A stretch of DNA of 64,000 bases from Patiriisocius sp047730165 (GCF_047730165.1 NZ_CP159834.1:434001-498000), one strand, 5' to 3'. Counted from the first letter of the stretch, positions 25,415 to 34,802 are shown. The notes: generated by a model from the letters alone, not told the origin. Program-made: numbers and translations.

Positions 25415-26143
25415 ATGTCAAAATCTTTTAAATTCAAACAATTTTCTGTCTCTCAAGATCGCTGTGCTATGAAAATAGGCACCGATGGGGTTTTATTAGG
25501 CGCGTGGGCTTCCTTAAGTCATTTTCCAAGAACCATCCTAGACATTGGAGCCGGCACAGGAGTCATTAGCTTACAACTCGCACAACGCGATCCAGATGCA
25601 CAGATAGACGCAATCGAGATTGATGAACATGCCTTTGAGCAATGTACAGACAACTTTGAGTATTCTCCCTGGGGAGACCGTCTATATTGCTATCACGCTT
25701 CTTTACAGGAGTTTACACAAGAGCTTATTGAAGAAGAGGAACAACACAGTTACGACCTCATCATTAGCAATCCTCCATTTTACACAGACCATTATAAAAC
25801 ACAAGACGAGCAGCGCGATCTTGCCCGTTTTACAGATGCATTACCCTTTGAACATCTTATAGTATGCGCAGCCCATTTACTTTCTGAAACCGGAAGGTTT
25901 TGTGTGATTCTGCCAAAAAAAGAAGAAAAAAACTTTATAGCATTAGCATTAGAGCAACATCTATCAGTACTTCGGAAATGTGATATGCGTGGCACCTCCA
26001 CCTCTCCTGTTAAAAGAGTCTTACTCGAATTTAGCTTTTTGCAAACCGAGACCATTTCAGAAGAACTAGTGATCGAAATAACTAGACATCAATACACGCC
26101 AGAATACATTGCTCTCGTGAGTGACTATTACTTAAAAATGTAG
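25415..26143 (+). CDS. trmN6: tRNA1(Val) A37 N6-methyltransferase
   Basis: A 242-residue class I SAM methyltransferase. The SAM loop is DIGAGTGVIS, followed by acidic motif II (IDAIEIDEHAF), and the N6-adenine catalytic motif is ISNPPFY. The opening FKQFSVSQDRCAMKIGTDGV is diagnostic of the TrmN6/YfiC group. It modifies the adenine next to the anticodon of tRNA-Val. Third gene of the rpsP operon (23-nt gap). Confidence 0.9.
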   Translation: MSKSFKFKQFSVSQDRCAMKIGTDGVLLGAWASLSHFPRTILDIGAGTGVISLQLAQRDPDAQIDAIEIDEHAFEQCTDNFEYSPWGDRLYCYHASLQEFTQELIEEEEQHSYDLIISNPPFYTDHYKTQDEQRDLARFTDALPFEHLIVCAAHLLSETGRFCVILPKKEEKNFIALALEQHLSVLRKCDMRGTSTSPVKRVLLEFSFLQTETISEELVIEITRHQYTPEYIALVSDYYLKM

Positions 26144-26208
26144 ATTTCTTCAAGAATTTAAAATGGCTAATCGCATAGAGATTAGTATCTTTAGCCAAAA
26201 TTATGTAG

Positions 26209-27855
26209 ATGAACACTCGATTCAAAAATTTATTAAAAGCACTTCCTTTATTAGGCCTATTCTTCTGTGTCAATCTTACTGCGCAAATTTCTAGTTTTAC
26301 CGTTTTTGATGAAGTATTATTTTACGACGGGTATGCGGGATTATTAGCAGAAGGCGATCTTTATGAACCTATGCCTGCTGAAGTTTTACGTCACAGCAAT
26401 TCTCGCTACGCGATAAAACTAACCCCCGCACAAGTAAGCCAAATAGGGAATAAACTAAAGGTAGATGTCACCCTAAAAGCTGCCTGCGACAATTATGATA
26501 GAATCGCGCGAGTGTATCTAGCTCTGGTACCACAAGGGCAAACTACGTATGTGTCAAATGAAGTAGACAGAATAGAGCTCGGTAGATTTATAACGCCTTT
26601 TATGAATAAAAACAACGCGCCTATGGAGGTCCCGTTTTCGTTCACAACAGACAATATTGCTGAAATCTTAACAGACACTTCATTATCAACTCAATTTGAC
26701 TTTTGGATAGAGCTTGACGTTTTTGGAGTTCCTTATGCAGCGCAAGAACAAGTGGCTGGCTGTGCAGGACGTATTGACACCTTTTACGGTACAGTAGTAT
26801 TTTCAAGTGAAGATGATCCAACACAAACATTTGACAATCCTAATTTTTTACTACCGTTAGCCGCAGACTTACAACTCAACGATTATAATGCGACAGATGT
26901 AACAGACGAGACTATCAGGATTCTTAATTTCACACTTACCGAAGCTGTTGATGACTTAAGTCTTTTCTTAATCACTTCTAATCACGGAGCAAATTCTGGA
27001 GGCGAAGAGTACAATCGTAGAAACCATTTTATCTATCTAAATGACGAGCTAATACACCAGTACATTCCAGGAGGAAAATCTTGTGAGCCTTTCAGACAGT
27101 TTAACACTCAAGGCAACGGGATTTACTCATCTAGCCCTAGAACGACCCGTTTCTGGTTGTCATTTAATAACTGGTGCCCAGGCGATGTGATTCCTAATCG
27201 TGAGATTTATTTAGGAAATCTTCCTGCCGGAGATCACTCGATAAAAATAGATGTACCAGATGCAATTTTTGCTGGCAACCAAGGCTATATTCCCGTATCT
27301 ATGTATTTACAAAATAGAAAAGGATTTGCAGAAGTTTGTATAGACCCGACAGAACTTGTTGCTTCAAACCCGACAGATGTGACCATGCAACTTGACTGGA
27401 TTGAGAATGAAACGGCAACAGAATGGGAAATTTTATATGGATACCAAAACAATCTGAACAATCAGAACTTTGTAACCGTCTCTTCAACCTCAGAGATAAT
27501 AGACCAGCTTCAAGAAGGAGGTAGTTACAGTTTTTATGTCAGAGCAATATGTGATGAAGACGACACTAGCAACTGGGTTGGACCAATCAACAGAGGGACC
27601 ATTCTTGGTATCGAAAATCACAAAAACTTGAACTTCAGCTTTTATCCTAATCCGTCAAATGGTGTGATTTATCTAGAGGCAGATATTACCATAGATGATG
27701 TGATTATTTATGACACGGCTGGTAAAAATGTTTACAATATAATTTTAAATAATAACTTCGGAAATATTAATACTAGTACATTAAGCATGGGATTATACCT
27801 TATGGAGGTATCCATTGCTGGCGTACAAACAACACATAAACTAATAATCAACTAA
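26209..27855 (+). CDS. Secreted PNGase F-like peptide:N-glycosidase with Fn3 and T9SS sorting domain
   Basis: A 548-residue protein: signal peptide (1-26), then two beta-sandwich domains that resemble PNGase F. The DNYDRIARVYLAL and GRFITPF segments match the enzyme's first domain, FWIELD (E168) matches its central acidic strand, and NNWCPGDVIP its second domain. Acidic residues D94/D97, E168 and E266/E267 are candidates for the catalytic trio; this mapping is an inference. An Fn3-like module (about 365-440) and a C-terminal YPNPSNGVIYLE sorting domain follow. PNGase F removes N-linked glycans from glycoproteins, so it would help a protein-degrading lifestyle. Confidence 0.7.
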   Translation: MNTRFKNLLKALPLLGLFFCVNLTAQISSFTVFDEVLFYDGYAGLLAEGDLYEPMPAEVLRHSNSRYAIKLTPAQVSQIGNKLKVDVTLKAACDNYDRIARVYLALVPQGQTTYVSNEVDRIELGRFITPFMNKNNAPMEVPFSFTTDNIAEILTDTSLSTQFDFWIELDVFGVPYAAQEQVAGCAGRIDTFYGTVVFSSEDDPTQTFDNPNFLLPLAADLQLNDYNATDVTDETIRILNFTLTEAVDDLSLFLITSNHGANSGGEEYNRRNHFIYLNDELIHQYIPGGKSCEPFRQFNTQGNGIYSSSPRTTRFWLSFNNWCPGDVIPNREIYLGNLPAGDHSIKIDVPDAIFAGNQGYIPVSMYLQNRKGFAEVCIDPTELVASNPTDVTMQLDWIENETATEWEILYGYQNNLNNQNFVTVSSTSEIIDQLQEGGSYSFYVRAICDEDDTSNWVGPINRGTILGIENHKNLNFSFYPNPSNGVIYLEADITIDDVIIYDTAGKNVYNIILNNNFGNINTSTLSMGLYLMEVSIAGVQTTHKLIIN

Positions 27856-27857
27856 CA

Positions 27858-27876
27858 TTTATCTCCAATAGATAAA
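27858..27876 (+). promoter_or_regulatory. Short dyad before gcdH
   Basis: TTTATCT-CCAAT-AGATAAA is an exact inverted repeat ending 11 nt before the gcdH ATG, without a U-run. It could be an operator or a small RNA hairpin near the start. Confidence 0.3.
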
Positions 27877-27887
27877 CAATTACTTAT

Positions 27888-29066
27888 ATGAAACCAGACT
27901 TATTTGAAGCCCCAGATTACTATAACATAGACGATTTATTAACGGAAGAACACAAGCTCATTCGTGATGCTGCTCGTGCTTGGGTTAAGAGAGATGTTTC
28001 TCCTATCATAGAAGAAGCTGCTCAAGAAGCGAAATTCCCAAAATCTATTATTCCAGGATTGGCAGAGATAGGAGCTTTTGGCCCTTATATTCCAGAAGAA
28101 TATGGCGGCGCAGGTCTTGATCAGATTTCTTATGGTTTGATCATGCAAGAAATAGAACGCGGTGATAGTGGTGTTCGTTCTACGGCATCTGTGCAATCTT
28201 CACTCGTAATGTATCCTATCTGGAAATATGGAAACGAAGCACAACGTAAAAAATATTTACCAAAACTAGCCTCTGGAGAATGGATGGGATCTTTTGGTCT
28301 TACAGAACCAGATCACGGGAGTAACCCAAGTGGGATGACCACTAATTTTAAAGACATGGGTGGCCATTACCTTTTAAATGGAGCAAAAATGTGGATTTCA
28401 AATTCGCCGTTTTGTGACGTTGCTGTTGTATGGGCAAAAAGTGAAGAAGGACGTATTCACGGTCTCGTGGTAGAACGTGGCATGGAAGGCTTCACTACAC
28501 CAGAAACACATAACAAATGGTCTCTTAGAGCGAGTTCAACTGGAGAGTTAATATTTCAGGATGTAAAAGTGCCTAAAGAAAATTTATTGCCAAACAAATC
28601 TGGATTAGGAGCACCACTTGGCTGCTTAGATTCTGCGCGTTTTGGGATTGCCTGGGGGGTAATAGGTGCAGCGATGGACTGTTATGATACCGCCTTGAGA
28701 TACTCTAAGGAGCGCATCCAGTTTGGAAAACCTATTGGTCAATTCCAGTTACAACAGAAAAAACTAGCAGAGATGATCACAGAAATCACAAAGGCTCAGT
28801 TACTGTGTTTACGTTTAGGTCAATTAAAAAATGAGAACAAAGCAACTTCTGCTCAGATCTCTATGGCAAAGCGTAATAATGTAGATATGGCACTGAAGAT
28901 TGCTAGAGACGCGAGACAAATGCTAGGTGGAATGGGTATATCTGGAGAATACTCTATTATGCGTCATATGATGAATCTTGAAAGCGTGGTGACTTATGAG
29001 GGAACTCACGACATACACCTTTTAATTACTGGACTAGATGTTACCGGATTAAATGCTTTTAAATAA
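27888..29066 (+). CDS. gcdH: Glutaryl-CoA dehydrogenase
   Basis: This acyl-CoA dehydrogenase of 392 residues has diagnostic GCDH features: RSTASVQSSLVMYPI (the substrate-carboxylate Arg), QLQQKKLAEMITEITKAQ, MLGGMGISGEYSI, and the catalytic glutamate E371 in TYEGTHDIH. The enzyme oxidises and decarboxylates glutaryl-CoA to crotonyl-CoA in lysine and tryptophan breakdown, passing electrons to ETF. It is closer to GCDH than to short-chain ACADs by these motifs. A saccharopine dehydrogenase at 51389 fits the same lysine route, though 22 kb away. Confidence 0.92.
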   Translation: MKPDLFEAPDYYNIDDLLTEEHKLIRDAARAWVKRDVSPIIEEAAQEAKFPKSIIPGLAEIGAFGPYIPEEYGGAGLDQISYGLIMQEIERGDSGVRSTASVQSSLVMYPIWKYGNEAQRKKYLPKLASGEWMGSFGLTEPDHGSNPSGMTTNFKDMGGHYLLNGAKMWISNSPFCDVAVVWAKSEEGRIHGLVVERGMEGFTTPETHNKWSLRASSTGELIFQDVKVPKENLLPNKSGLGAPLGCLDSARFGIAWGVIGAAMDCYDTALRYSKERIQFGKPIGQFQLQQKKLAEMITEITKAQLLCLRLGQLKNENKATSAQISMAKRNNVDMALKIARDARQMLGGMGISGEYSIMRHMMNLESVVTYEGTHDIHLLITGLDVTGLNAFK

Positions 29067-29126
29067 AACCCAATATGAAGTATAATTCTCTTTAATAAAG
29101 AGTCTTATCTTAATAAATTAAATATC

Positions 29127-29160
29127 AAGTCGCTATTCTTAAGAATAGCGACTTTTTTTA
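29127..29160 (+). terminator. Terminator after gcdH
   Basis: AAGTCGCTATTCTT (29127-29140) and AAGAATAGCGACTT (29141-29154) are perfect complements, giving a stem with a small terminal loop, then a T-rich tail. Confidence 0.85.
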
Positions 29161-29267
29161 TTCTTACATCAACTTAATCAACAAACACCGATTTCCTAAC
29201 TCAACTTATAGGGGACATATGATGGTTAAAATGGTATTATCGTATCTTTATACAAAGATTAATAGCT

Positions 29268-30167
29268 ATGTCTTCTGCCAGTAGATTAACAAATGCTTAT
29301 ACAAAAGCAAAACGAATTTCTTTTGATGACACTTCTAAGTTTATCATATTTAGCGACTGTCATAGAGGAGATAACAGTTTTGCCGACGATTTTGCAAACA
29401 ATCGTAACATATACTTCCACGCATTAAAACATTATTACAAAGAAGACTTTACCTATTGTGAGCTAGGTGATGGTGATGAGTTATGGGAAAATATAACGTT
29501 TAAATCAATCCACGAGACACATAAAAACGTCTTTGATTTAATGCAGTTATTTTATAATGAAGACAGATTATACCGCATTGTTGGTAATCACGATATGGTG
29601 TATCTCAATGAAGAGTATGTAAAAAAAAACCTTTACTCCTACTTTAATAAAGTTACTGGTAGTGACGAACCATTGTTTCCAGGAATTACATTTACAGAAG
29701 GTATTGTCCTAGAGCATAAAGACACTGGTCAAGAAATTTATATGATACACGGTCATCAAGCAGACTGGTGGAATTATGTTGCCTGGAAATTTAGCCGCTT
29801 TATGGTAAGAGCCCTCTGGCGACAACTGCAAATCTTTGGGATAAGTGATCCTACAAGTCCAGCAAAAAATTATAGGGAGCTCATCAAAGTAGAACGCAGG
29901 ACTAAAAAATGGATTATTGATAATGACAATGTATTCACGATAACCGGGCATACACACCGGCCACGATTTCCTGAACCTGGTGACATCCCATATTTTAATG
30001 ATGGGAGCTGTGTTCACCCAAGAAGTATTACGGGTTTAGAAATAGAAAATGGTGCTATTTCTTTAATAAAATGGCATATTTCTACTTCGGAAAATGGAAG
30101 ACTTCAAGTAATGCGCATTTTATTGGAAGGCCCTCAAAAATTAATCGAATACAAAACTGAAAAATAG
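29268..30167 (+). CDS. Calcineurin-like metallophosphoesterase
   Basis: The product is a 299-residue soluble enzyme. The phosphoesterase motifs are all present: SDCHRGDN (D30, H32), GDGDELWE, GNHD, HGHQADWW and GHTHRP. These bind two metal ions. A DGDELWE variant near LpxH-type motifs makes a lipid or nucleotide phosphoesterase possible, but the substrate cannot be named. A weak TATCTTTA box at 29243-29250 lies 18 nt before the ATG, so it is probably its own transcript. Confidence 0.85.
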   Translation: MSSASRLTNAYTKAKRISFDDTSKFIIFSDCHRGDNSFADDFANNRNIYFHALKHYYKEDFTYCELGDGDELWENITFKSIHETHKNVFDLMQLFYNEDRLYRIVGNHDMVYLNEEYVKKNLYSYFNKVTGSDEPLFPGITFTEGIVLEHKDTGQEIYMIHGHQADWWNYVAWKFSRFMVRALWRQLQIFGISDPTSPAKNYRELIKVERRTKKWIIDNDNVFTITGHTHRPRFPEPGDIPYFNDGSCVHPRSITGLEIENGAISLIKWHISTSENGRLQVMRILLEGPQKLIEYKTEK

Positions 30168-30186
30168 ACGCTGAAGACTTATACCC

Positions 30187-30516
30187 CTATTCTTCGGGAG
30201 CTAGCGTAAGCTTTAATTGATCTAAGCTTTCAGAAATAAAAATCTGACAACCTAATCTGCTATTCTCTTGCACGTGAAAAGCCTCTGCAAGCATCGCCTC
30301 TTCGTCAACACCTTGCTCCGGTAGTTCGTGATGACTCTCCATATAACACTGGCAAGAAGCACACATCGCCATCCCACCGCAAATGCCTACGGTTCCTTCT
30401 GGTGCCAGCTCATAAGAACGGATGACCTCCATAAGATTCATATTCATATCTGTGGGCGCTTTGATCTCGTGATCAAACCCTTCTCTATCTGTAATATGTA
30501 AGGTGATATCCTGCAC
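30187..30516 (-). CDS. 2Fe-2S ferredoxin, adrenodoxin type
   Basis: The protein has 109 residues and cluster cysteines C46, C52, C55 and C90 (GICGGMAMCASC ... LGC). The C-x5-C-x2-C-x34-C spacing is the vertebrate/adrenodoxin pattern. It directly follows the FNR gene (adjacent, no gap), so the pair probably forms an NAD(P)H-reductase-ferredoxin couple. Together with Nfu and Mrp upstream, it likely supplies electrons for Fe-S assembly or another oxidoreductase. Confidence 0.9.
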   Translation of the reverse strand: MQDITLHITDREGFDHEIKAPTDMNMNLMEVIRSYELAPEGTVGICGGMAMCASCQCYMESHHELPEQGVDEEAMLAEAFHVQENSRLGCQIFISESLDQLKLTLAPEE

Positions 30517-31569
30517 TTAATTAATCGCTTTTACCACCGCTTTAGGCGCCTCTTTTTTAGAACCGTCAAATCCTTCAACACCACCAACAGTTGTGTATTT
30601 CATCACATAGCGTTTGTCTGGAAAAATGCGTTGGAAGGCACTCTGGCACATTAAGGTAGCCTCGTGAAAACCACATAGAATTAATTTTAATTTTCCTGGA
30701 TACGTGTTTACATCGCCAATAGCATAGATGCCAGGTATGTTTGTTTGATAATCAAGAGCATTATTTACTAGAATCGCGTTCTTCTCGATTTCTAATCCCC
30801 AGTCCGCGATAGGCCCTAATTTAGGAGCCAAACCAAATAAAGGGATAAAGTGATCACACGTTTTATTAAAAACTTCTGCCCCTTTCTTTATGGTAACCCC
30901 TTCTACTTTTCTTTCTCCTACGATACCAACAATCTCTGCAGGCGTTATTAATTCTATCTTACCAGCATCTTTTAATTCTTGTACTTTATCAACAGAATCT
31001 AAGGCACCTCTAAACTCATTACGTCTATGAACAAGGCTCACACTCTGAGCAACATCTGTCAAAAAGATCGCCCAGTCTAAAGCACTATCTCCACCTCCAG
31101 CAATGACAACCTTTTTATCTCGATAAAGTTCTGGATCGCGAATAATATACTCTACACCAAGTCCTTCATAATCTGCAATCCCCGTAATAGGTGGTTTGCG
31201 AGGCTCAAAGCTGCCGAGTCCCCCTGCAATAGCAATAACAGGCGCGTGATGCTGTGTTCCTTTATTTGTAGTCACGATAAAGGTTTCGTCTTCTAGTTTT
31301 TCAATGGTTTGTGCTCTTTCTCCTAAAGTAAATCCAGGTTGAAAAGGTTCAATCTGTTTCATTAAATTATCTACTAGGTCTCCCGCGAGAATCTCTGGAA
31401 AAGCTGGAACGTCATAGATAGGCTTTTTTGGATATATCTCACTACACTGCCCTCCTGGCTGCGGTAATGCATCAATAAGGTGACACTTTAATTTAAGTAG
31501 TCCCGCTTCAAACACTGTAAAAAGTCCCGTAGGACCTGCTCCAATAATAAGTATATCGGTTTTAATCAT
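30517..31569 (-). CDS. Ferredoxin-NADP+ reductase, thioredoxin-reductase-like type
   Basis: A 350-residue flavoprotein with two dinucleotide-binding domains: FAD fingerprint IGAGPTGLFTVFEAGLL at the N-terminus, NADPH motif GGGDSALDWAIFL in the middle, and GDVNTYPG near the end. It lacks the CxxC of thioredoxin reductases, which identifies the TrxR-like FNR group (YumC-type). It reduces the neighbouring ferredoxin; located in the cytosol. Confidence 0.9.
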   Translation of the reverse strand: MIKTDILIIGAGPTGLFTVFEAGLLKLKCHLIDALPQPGGQCSEIYPKKPIYDVPAFPEILAGDLVDNLMKQIEPFQPGFTLGERAQTIEKLEDETFIVTTNKGTQHHAPVIAIAGGLGSFEPRKPPITGIADYEGLGVEYIIRDPELYRDKKVVIAGGGDSALDWAIFLTDVAQSVSLVHRRNEFRGALDSVDKVQELKDAGKIELITPAEIVGIVGERKVEGVTIKKGAEVFNKTCDHFIPLFGLAPKLGPIADWGLEIEKNAILVNNALDYQTNIPGIYAIGDVNTYPGKLKLILCGFHEATLMCQSAFQRIFPDKRYVMKYTTVGGVEGFDGSKKEAPKAVVKAIN

Positions 31570-31628
31570 AAATATTCATAATTTGAGACAAATGTATTTA
31601 GGGTACGATATACACTAAATGACAAAAA

Positions 31629-31871
31629 TCATCCTTCGACATTAATTACAGTTTCTATCTGTGGTGCGTGTTTTTTTATTGTCAACTCTACCCCACTCTT
31701 TAAGGTCATCTGATTCACAGAACAATCTACACAAGCGCCTTGCAGCTGTACTCTTACAATAGATTCCTTTTCGATTCCCAACAAGAGAATATCACCACCA
31801 TCTGCTTGTAAAAACGGACGAATCTCGTCTAATGCAAGCTCTACCTTTGCTGTTAATTCTTCTGCTGTCAT
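31629..31871 (-). CDS. NifU-like Fe-S scaffold (Nfu domain)
   Basis: An 80-residue stand-alone Nfu domain with the C-x-x-C cluster motif (C47, C50) in GACVDCSVNQ. Such proteins hold and pass 4Fe-4S clusters to targets. It is separated from the Mrp ATPase gene by a single base and lies two genes before ferredoxin, a typical Fe-S delivery cluster. Confidence 0.92.
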   Translation of the reverse strand: MTAEELTAKVELALDEIRPFLQADGGDILLLGIEKESIVRVQLQGACVDCSVNQMTLKSGVELTIKKHAPQIETVINVEG

Positions 31872-31872
31872 A

Positions 31873-33012
31873 TTAATTTTTTACGGCGCTACAACCTGCC
31901 ATTGTGGTTATTTTAATTGCCTCTGTCGATGGCAAGTCTGTGTTACGTTTTACTGTTTCTTCAACTACATTTCTAGTTATGGTCGTAAATGCCTCTGCAA
32001 TAGGGCTACCTTCTTGCAATGCTGCTGGATGACCTGCATCTCCTGCTTCACGAATACTCTGTACCAATGGAATTTCTCCCAGGAACGGAATTTCAAGATC
32101 TTCTGCAAGGTTTTTCGCGCCGCCATTTCCGAAGATATAATACTTGTTATCTGGAAGTTCTTCTGGTGTGAAGTAAGACATATTCTCTACGATCCCTAAG
32201 ACAGGAACATCTATATTTTCTTGACGAAACATAGCCACACCTTTACGTGCATCTGCTAAAGCCACTGTCTGTGGTGTACTTACTACAACCGCTCCCGTTA
32301 TAGGTAATGATTGCATAATACTTAAATGTATATCTCCTGTTCCGGGTGGAAGGTCCAATAACATAAAATCAAGTTCACCCCAATCAGCGTCAAAAATTAA
32401 TTGGTTCAAAGCTTTTGAGGCCATAGGTCCACGCCATATGACAGCTTGATTTGGCTTTGTGAAAAACCCGATAGATAGTACTTTTACTCCATAATTCTCG
32501 ACGGGCTTCATTTTACTTTTCCCATCTACGGTAATAGAAAGCGGGCGTTCATTAAAAACATCAAACATTATTGGGATAGAAGGCCCATAAATATCAGCAT
32601 CTAGAACACCTACCTTAAAGCCCATCTTAGTTAAAGAGATAGCAAGGTTTGCAGTTACTGTAGATTTTCCTACACCTCCTTTTCCTGAAGCGACGGCTAC
32701 TATATTTTTTATTCCTGGCAGTGTCTTTCCTTTTATCAGGTTTGGATTATCCGCTTTTACGGGAGTCTCTACACGTATATTTACAAGTACTTTAGCATCT
32801 GCAAACACCTTTTCTCTAATGGTAGAAATTATATCTGCTTCGGCTCTTTTTTTAATATGCATTGCCGGTGAGGCAATTTTAAGATCAACGACCACTTCAT
32901 CTGCAAAAGCCATCACATTTGTCACCGCGCCACTATCTACCATATTTGTACCTTCTCCCGCTACTGTAATGGTTTTAAGCGCATCGAGCACTGTCTGTTT
33001 TTCAATTTTCAT
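31873..33012 (-). CDS. apbC: Mrp/NBP35 family Fe-S carrier ATPase
   Basis: A 379-residue protein with an N-terminal DUF59/MIP18-like domain (1-80), a deviant Walker A GKGGVGKST (about 110-118), and downstream LDADIYGPS and DLPPGTGD. The usual CxxC motif is not evident, as in many Bacteroidota Mrp proteins where YFTPEELP occupies the site. Its role is to load Fe-S clusters; the following nfu gene supports this. The C-terminus is extended and carries one Cys. Confidence 0.9.
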   Translation of the reverse strand: MKIEKQTVLDALKTITVAGEGTNMVDSGAVTNVMAFADEVVVDLKIASPAMHIKKRAEADIISTIREKVFADAKVLVNIRVETPVKADNPNLIKGKTLPGIKNIVAVASGKGGVGKSTVTANLAISLTKMGFKVGVLDADIYGPSIPIMFDVFNERPLSITVDGKSKMKPVENYGVKVLSIGFFTKPNQAVIWRGPMASKALNQLIFDADWGELDFMLLDLPPGTGDIHLSIMQSLPITGAVVVSTPQTVALADARKGVAMFRQENIDVPVLGIVENMSYFTPEELPDNKYYIFGNGGAKNLAEDLEIPFLGEIPLVQSIREAGDAGHPAALQEGSPIAEAFTTITRNVVEETVKRNTDLPSTEAIKITTMAGCSAVKN

Positions 33013-33099
33013 ATTGCTTATTTAGACTATTTCTAAAGTACAAAGATACTCCTTAGACTTCAAAAAATAAAGAGGGTACAATGAAGTTTTTTGATGGTA

Positions 33100-33438
33100 C
33101 TATAAGTCAATACCAAGTTCTAGAAAGGGATCCCAAAAAAGAGTTTGAAAATCTTGTATTTGGTTTTCAATCACTGTGATTCCTTCAGATTCTAAGAGTT
33201 GCTGCATTAAGTTTGTGCCATCAAAATGGTGCTTTCCGGTAAGTAGTCCTTTTCTATTCACGACTCTATGCGCAGGAACATCTGGTATATTATGAGATGC
33301 ATTCATTGCCCAACCCACCATACGGGAGCTTCCTGGAGCGCCAAGATATTTAGCAATAGCACCATAACTGGTCACACGACCATAGGGCACTAATTGTGCT
33401 ACTTGGTGTACTTTTTTAAAAAAGCCAGGATCTGCCAT
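33100..33438 (-). CDS. Alkyltransferase-like (ATL) DNA repair protein, MGMT family without cysteine
   Basis: A 112-residue protein covering only the MGMT DNA-binding core: QLVPYGRVTSYGAIAKYLGAPGSSRMVG (helix-turn-helix and Arg finger split over residues 16-42) and PAHRVVNRKGLLTG. The alkyl-accepting Cys of PCHRV is Ala56, so it cannot repair alkyl groups itself; ATL proteins flag alkylated guanine for nucleotide excision repair. Overlaps the LysE gene by 1 nt. Confidence 0.88.
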   Translation of the reverse strand: MADPGFFKKVHQVAQLVPYGRVTSYGAIAKYLGAPGSSRMVGWAMNASHNIPDVPAHRVVNRKGLLTGKHHFDGTNLMQQLLESEGITVIENQIQDFQTLFWDPFLELGIDL

Positions 33439-34067
33439 TACACAGAAGTGAAGATTTTAAAAGCGGTAATGAATGCAATGACAGCTGTTATCAAGCCTAT
33501 GACTAGATTCATATTTGCTTGCACACGGGGTTTATCATCCTTCCGTTTAAAAAACTGAATATACAAACCTAACATTGCGAGTGTACCAAGAGCGCCGCCC
33601 ACTGTTGCTGCGAGAAGCCCTGATTGCTCAAAGGAGAACCAACCAAAACCAGCAAAAGTAACTCCTATGTATACCCAATAAGGCAAGGGCAAGAGGTTTA
33701 ATGCGGCAATAATCATTCCTTTAAAAAAACGGTTTGTTTTTGATTTAGCCGTTTCTTCAGGAATTTCTCTTCTTGTGTCTTTTGCGATAAATAAAAAATA
33801 GAGTGTGAGGCAGATGAAAATTACTAATCCTACCTTTTGTAATATCTTGATAACATCTGGATGGCTATCTAAGTACCTTGCACCAATAAGCGCAATGTAC
33901 GTTTGTATCAACACTGTACAACTTACTCCTACACTAAAAAGGAATGCTTTTTTACGGCCTTCTTTAATGCTTATTTTTACAGCAGACATATTAAGCAATC
34001 CTGGAGGAATCACACCAATAAGTGCGGCAATAAAGCCAATAATAAAATTCAAGATTAAGGACATCAA
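33438..34067 (-). CDS. LysE/RhtB family amino-acid exporter
   Basis: A 209-residue polytopic membrane protein. The start GFIAALIGVIPPGLLNM and the next KISIKEGRKKAFLFSVGVS are the LysE family's first helix and conserved loop. About six helices are evident. Members export amino acids or related compounds; substrate unknown. It lies in a minus-strand run with trmB upstream and the ATL gene overlapping downstream. Confidence 0.8.
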   Translation of the reverse strand: MMSLILNFIIGFIAALIGVIPPGLLNMSAVKISIKEGRKKAFLFSVGVSCTVLIQTYIALIGARYLDSHPDVIKILQKVGLVIFICLTLYFLFIAKDTRREIPEETAKSKTNRFFKGMIIAALNLLPLPYWVYIGVTFAGFGWFSFEQSGLLAATVGGALGTLAMLGLYIQFFKRKDDKPRVQANMNLVIGLITAVIAFITAFKIFTSV

Positions 34068-34097
34068 AAAAGTTGGTTAGGGGAAGATACCTAAAAT

Positions 34098-34778
34098 TTA
34101 TGAGTCTAAAGAAAACCGAATGTAGGTAATTTTTTTATTCACCTCAAGGTATTGACTTTCATAAAAGGTTTGGATTTCCACAACCTCCGCTGGAGCTTCA
34201 TCTCCTATCCCATAGACGTCGTGATGCGCAAAATGAATAGGTAATTTTAACCCTTGAAGCAATCCTAAAGTATAGCCGTGCATAAACTCACTATCTGTTT
34301 TGAGATGCATAATACCTTTTGGTTTTAAAATTTTTCTATAGGTATCAAAGAAAGCTTCGTTAGTAAGACGGTGCTTTGTGCGCTTATATTTTATTTGCGG
34401 ATCTGGAAAGGTGATCCATATTTCGTCTACTTCATTCTCAGAAAACATATTCTCAATGAGCTCAATTTGAGTACGCAGAAAACCTACGTTTCCCATACCT
34501 TCTTCTAAGGCAGTTTTTGCACCTCTCCAAAAACGAGCTCCTTTAATATCTATACCTAAGAAGTTTTTTTCTGGATACTTTTTCGCCAAACCAACAGAGT
34601 ATTCCCCTTTACCGCAACCCAGCTCAAGTATTATAGGATTATCATTCTTGAAGAAATTTTTATTCCAGTTTCCTTTTAAGTTTAGATCATCATTGACGGC
34701 CTCTTCTCTAGTTGGCTGAATCACGTTTGTAAACGTTTCGTTCTCTCTAAATCGCTTAAGCTTATTCTTACTTCCCAC
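34098..34778 (-). CDS. trmB: tRNA (guanine-N7-)-methyltransferase
   Basis: About 226 residues when started at the GTG at 34778 (GSKNKLKRF), which is where relatives begin. The open frame runs to 34910, but a promoter box TATTTTTG (34802-34795) lies inside the extra part, so the extension is not expected to be transcribed. Motifs: LELGCGKGEY (SAM loop), DIKGARFWRGAK, and WITFPDPQIKYKRTKHRL (catalytic region, split here). TrmB makes m7G46 in tRNAs. Confidence 0.92.
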   Translation of the reverse strand: MGSKNKLKRFRENETFTNVIQPTREEAVNDDLNLKGNWNKNFFKNDNPIILELGCGKGEYSVGLAKKYPEKNFLGIDIKGARFWRGAKTALEEGMGNVGFLRTQIELIENMFSENEVDEIWITFPDPQIKYKRTKHRLTNEAFFDTYRKILKPKGIMHLKTDSEFMHGYTLGLLQGLKLPIHFAHHDVYGIGDEAPAEVVEIQTFYESQYLEVNKKITYIRFSLDS

Positions 34779-34794
34779 AGGTGAAATTTTGGCA

Positions 34795-34802
34795 CAAAAA
34801 TA
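34795..34802 (-). promoter_or_regulatory. -7 box for trmB
   Basis: Minus strand TATTTTTG, an exact TAnnTTTG match, 17-24 nt before the GTG start at 34778. It supports the short form of trmB. Confidence 0.5.
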
